Assembly (NCBI GenBank): GCA_027604665.1
Contig: JADGIZ010000052.1
Coordinates: 1-33,925 of the forward strand
From: Polyrhizophydium stewartii
Lineage: Eukaryota; Chytridiomycota; Chytridiomycetes; Rhizophydiales
DNA: 33,925 nucleotides
Reading direction: 5' to 3'
Shown: positions 31,489 to 33,925 of the stretch, in pieces
Layout of the letters: each line of letters begins with the position of its first letter
Position numbering within the stretch: position 1 is the stretch's first letter
Position numbers and translations under genes: made by a program
Notes under the pieces: generated by a model
Database searches by the model: none
Told to the model about the DNA's origin: nothing
The model's input: only the letters and a program-made list of their open reading frames with translations

Positions 31489-33196
31489 ATGTCGTCGGCG
31501 GTCCCATCTGTCACGGCCAACGCAGGCACGCACGGCACGCGCCGTGCTCCGCGCCCGATCCGCGCGTCTGCGGTCGCCATGCGCACGCGCAACCCGATCC
31601 GCGCCATCGTCGACGGCCTCCGCGTCGTGCCCAACCCGGACAAGCCAATGCTGTCGCTCGCCCTCGGCGACCCGACGACCTTTGGCAACTTCAAGCTGCA
31701 CCGCAGGTACGCGAGCCCGCACCGCCCGCTGCGCCTGCCCGTCTGTCCCGCAGCCTCGCGCTGACTGTGCCGCCCGCTCGCTGCGCATGCCGCCTCTCCA
31801 ACCCGCAACACGCACGCACGCACCTTGGCCTGCACAGCGCCGTCGACGCAGTCAAGCACAAGCTCGACTCGTACTCGGCCAACGGGTACCCGCCCTCGAT
31901 CGGCACCGAGACCGCCCGCAAGAGCCTCGCCGCCAAGTACTCGCGTCCCGCGGCCCCGCTGACCGACAAGGACGTGATCATTGCCAGCGGGTGCGTGCCG
32001 CCCGCCCGCCTTGGCGCGGCCGCCCGGAACTGCAGCCGGCCCTCCCGGCTGACAACAGAGTCCGTCTCGTGATCGGCCTGCTTCCGCCGCGCTCCAGATG
32101 CTCCGATGCCCTCAACCTGAGCATCGGCGTGCTCTGCAATGAGGGCCAGAACATTCTGCTGCCGGCCCCGGGCTTCTCTCTATACGAGACCCTCGCCAGC
32201 TCAAAGGGCATCGAATGCCGCTTCTACAACCTCCTGCCCGAGCGCTCGTGGGAGATCGACGTTGCGCATCTCGAGTCGCTGATCGACGCCAACACGGCAT
32301 GCATCCTCATCAACAACCCCAGCAACCCCTGCGGCTCCGTGTACTCCAAGAGCCACCTGCTCGAGATCCTGCACGTGGCCGAGCGCCACGACCTGCCGAT
32401 CATCGCCGAGTGCGTGGCTCCGCCTTGATGGCCCCTTGGAAAGGATCAATTGGATGCCATGCGCTGACCTGCTCGCTGCAGCGAGATCTATGCAGACATG
32501 GTCTTCAAGCCTCACGAGTTCTTCCCGCTTGCAACGCTCACAACCACCGTGCCCATTCTGTCCACAGGCGGACTTGCAAAGCGCTACCTTGTCCCGGGCT
32601 GGCGAGTCGGTTGGGTGTTTGTGCACGACCGCGACGGCCGCTTCGACGAGGCGAGTATGCGCCGTACCTACTGCGGCTCTGATATCGGCGCTGCTGACCT
32701 TGCGCTGTTATCCTGGCGCACCGCCCGCCTCCCGCTTCACACACAGGTCCGCAGAGGCCTCGTCAACTTGTCGCAGCTCACCCTCGGCGCAAACTCGCTC
32801 ATCCAAGCCGCTATCCCCGAGATTCTGGCATCGCCGCAGTCCTTCTACGACGAAACCATGCACCAGCTCGAAGCCAATGCCCGTGTCAGCAGCGAGCTTC
32901 TCAAGGGCATTCCCGGCATCCAGCCCATCTTCCCTCAAGGCGCCATGTACCTGATGGTCGAAATCAAGCTCGACGAGTTTGACGGCATCAAGGACGACCT
33001 CGACTTTGTCGAAAAGCTCGTGCAAGAAGAGTCGGTCTTGTGCCTTCCCGGAAAGTGCTTCCGCTGCCCGCGGCCCTTTGTGCGCATTGTCTTTACGCCG
33101 CCCAAAGATCAACTGGAGGTCGCATACGGCCGCATCCGCGAGTTCTGCGTGCGCCACCACCGCAGCGCGGCGTCCAAGAAGGCGCGAACCAAGTGA
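31489..33196 (+). CDS. TAT: Tyrosine aminotransferase, animal-type (class I PLP aminotransferase)
   Basis: The predicted enzyme transfers the amino group of tyrosine to 2-oxoglutarate, giving 4-hydroxyphenylpyruvate, the first step of tyrosine breakdown. Exons are 31489-31706, 31838-31990, 32098-32409, 32482-32650 and 32747-33196, giving 433 residues. TAT hallmarks are [82 protein letters not shown] (about residue 196), [10 protein letters not shown] and [16 protein letters not shown]. Lys at about 261 in GGLAKR should bind PLP. The C-terminal PQGAMYLMV and CLPGKCF blocks also fit. The fourth intron uses a GC donor. ATG 31489 gives a short basic N-terminal extension; a second in-frame ATG lies at 31579, just before [11 protein letters not shown]. 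The extension could be a mitochondrial leader, but that is only a possibility. Confidence 0.95.
32651..32746 (+). other. GC-AG intron in the tyrosine aminotransferase gene
   Basis: A 96-nt intron with donor GAG|GCGAGT, branch motif GCTGACC and acceptor ACACAG. Removing it joins RFDE to [10 protein letters not shown], the conserved family sequence, in phase 0. Nearby GT donors do not keep the frame. Without splicing the frame stays open but inserts 32 unrelated residues. Confidence 0.8.
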
Positions 33197-33377
33197 TGCG
33201 CCTCGGCGCATGTCCAGCTTGGCGCTCAATGAAAGGTGTGCTTGGACTTTTATGTCCCTAATCGATGCTCGCTCGGGGGGGGGGGGTGGCAAGCTGCGTC
33301 ATCGCAGAGCGAGGCCGAGTGACCAAGCCGCACTCGAGCAGCTGTCGGGATGCAACCTTCCCTGCCCGGCGCGAGCG
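33197..33377. promoter_or_regulatory. Intergenic region with a G12 tract
   Basis: 181 bp between the tyrosine aminotransferase stop and the next start codon. It contains twelve consecutive G (33275-33286), probably in the upstream promoter region of the rightmost gene. Nothing else is recognised. Confidence 0.5.
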
Positions 33378-33925
33378 ATGGCGTCGAACCGCCGCTCGAT
33401 GCCGCCGATGCACATCGCGACCGCCGGCAGCGGCCCGCCCGCCGGCGAGCCCGAGTACGGCGCGCAGCTGTACCGCACGCTCTCGACGCACTCGGCGGAC
33501 CCCATGCCCCAGGCCCTGGAGTCGTTTAACCTCGACGGCTCCCGCCCGTCGCCCCCTCCTGCGGCCCCGGCCAAGCCTGCAGGCTTCCTGAGCAGCCTGT
33601 TCCGACGCAAGACCGGGCCGACTCGCCGCCCAAGCGCCTCGGCCGCCAGCGGCTCCAGCACAGGTGCCTTGCCAGGAGGCAGTCCTGGCGACGACCGCTC
33701 CGAAGCTGGCTCGCCCGGTCGCCCCGCCGCGGCGGCGGCAGGCGGCGCGGCCGGCCCGTCGCCGTCGCCGTCGGATCCGCATGGCGCCCTGGCCTCGCCC
33801 GCACGGTCCGACGCTGGCAGCAGCGTCGTCGGCAGTAGCACCCTGGGGGCCTCTGGGGACCACGATGCGCCCGACCGCCTGCCGCCACCACCCCCCCCGC
33901 CCAGCCGCGCGGCGGCGCCCCCCGC
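33378..33925 (+). CDS. N-terminal part of a Pro/Ser/Ala-rich protein, truncated by the window edge
   Basis: The frame is open from the ATG at 33378 to the window end (182 complete codons) with no stop. It starts MASNRRSMPPMHIATAG. It has a conserved-looking short motif EYGAQLYRTLSTHSAD, a basic LSSLFRRKTG patch (around residue 70), and then long Pro/Ser/Ala/Gly runs ending in polyproline. The family is not recognised. The proline-rich stretch could bind SH3 or profilin-type partners, but that is only typical of such composition. An intron could begin anywhere in this low-complexity part. Confidence 0.55.
   Translation, partial: MASNRRSMPPMHIATAGSGPPAGEPEYGAQLYRTLSTHSADPMPQALESFNLDGSRPSPPPAAPAKPAGFLSSLFRRKTGPTRRPSASAASGSSTGALPGGSPGDDRSEAGSPGRPAAAAAGGAAGPSPSPSDPHGALASPARSDAGSSVVGSSTLGASGDHDAPDRLPPPPPPPSRAAAPP

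Overview
This is a eukaryotic, GC-rich and gene-dense segment, most likely from an early-diverging (chytrid-like) fungus. I read this from three things. Nearly every gene is cut by short GT-AG introns of about 54-155 nt, many with a GCTGAC or CTGAT-type branch motif near the 3' splice site. Several products are fungal or pan-eukaryotic core proteins: TRA1, NPR3, UTP10, a V-ATPase proteolipid and Rab escort protein. One gene is an animal-type tyrosine aminotransferase, which I would expect in basal fungi rather than in Dikarya. The lineage is an inference, not a database result.

Layout from left to right. A low-complexity Ser/Pro/Gln/His-rich protein gene of unknown function runs to 2617 on the + strand; its 5' end is unresolved. 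A non-coding stretch follows, ending in a small fragment of LINE-type reverse transcriptase (about 3168-3350). The large TRA1 gene (SAGA/NuA4 pseudokinase scaffold, about 17 exons) fills 3469-16593 on the - strand. NPR3 (GATOR1 subunit, 6 exons, + strand) starts only 66 bp from the TRA1 start and ends 39 bp from the end of the convergent UTP10 gene (small-subunit processome HEAT protein, 7 exons, - strand, 19049-25771). Upstream of UTP10 on the same strand is a six-exon V-ATPase c-subunit gene (25862-26825).

About 760 bp of GC-rich intergenic DNA separates that gene from a six-exon + strand gene (27588-29243). It encodes a 442-residue coiled-coil protein that I do not recognise, and a perfect 12-bp inverted repeat sits directly before its start codon. 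Next come an eight-exon Rab escort protein gene (MRS6/REP, - strand, 29320-31339) and a divergent five-exon tyrosine aminotransferase gene (31489-33196, + strand). These two share a 149-bp promoter holding a 26-bp imperfect direct repeat. A Pro/Ser/Ala-rich open frame (33378 onward) runs off the right edge.

Most genes are housekeeping and form no single pathway. TRA1 and NPR3 share a very small bidirectional promoter and both connect to the TOR/PIKK growth network, and UTP10 serves ribosome biogenesis, so common growth control is possible but unproven. All exon structures were built by hand from reading-frame continuity, splice consensus and remembered family conservation. I found no tRNA, rRNA or CRISPR array, and no clear novel multi-gene system.
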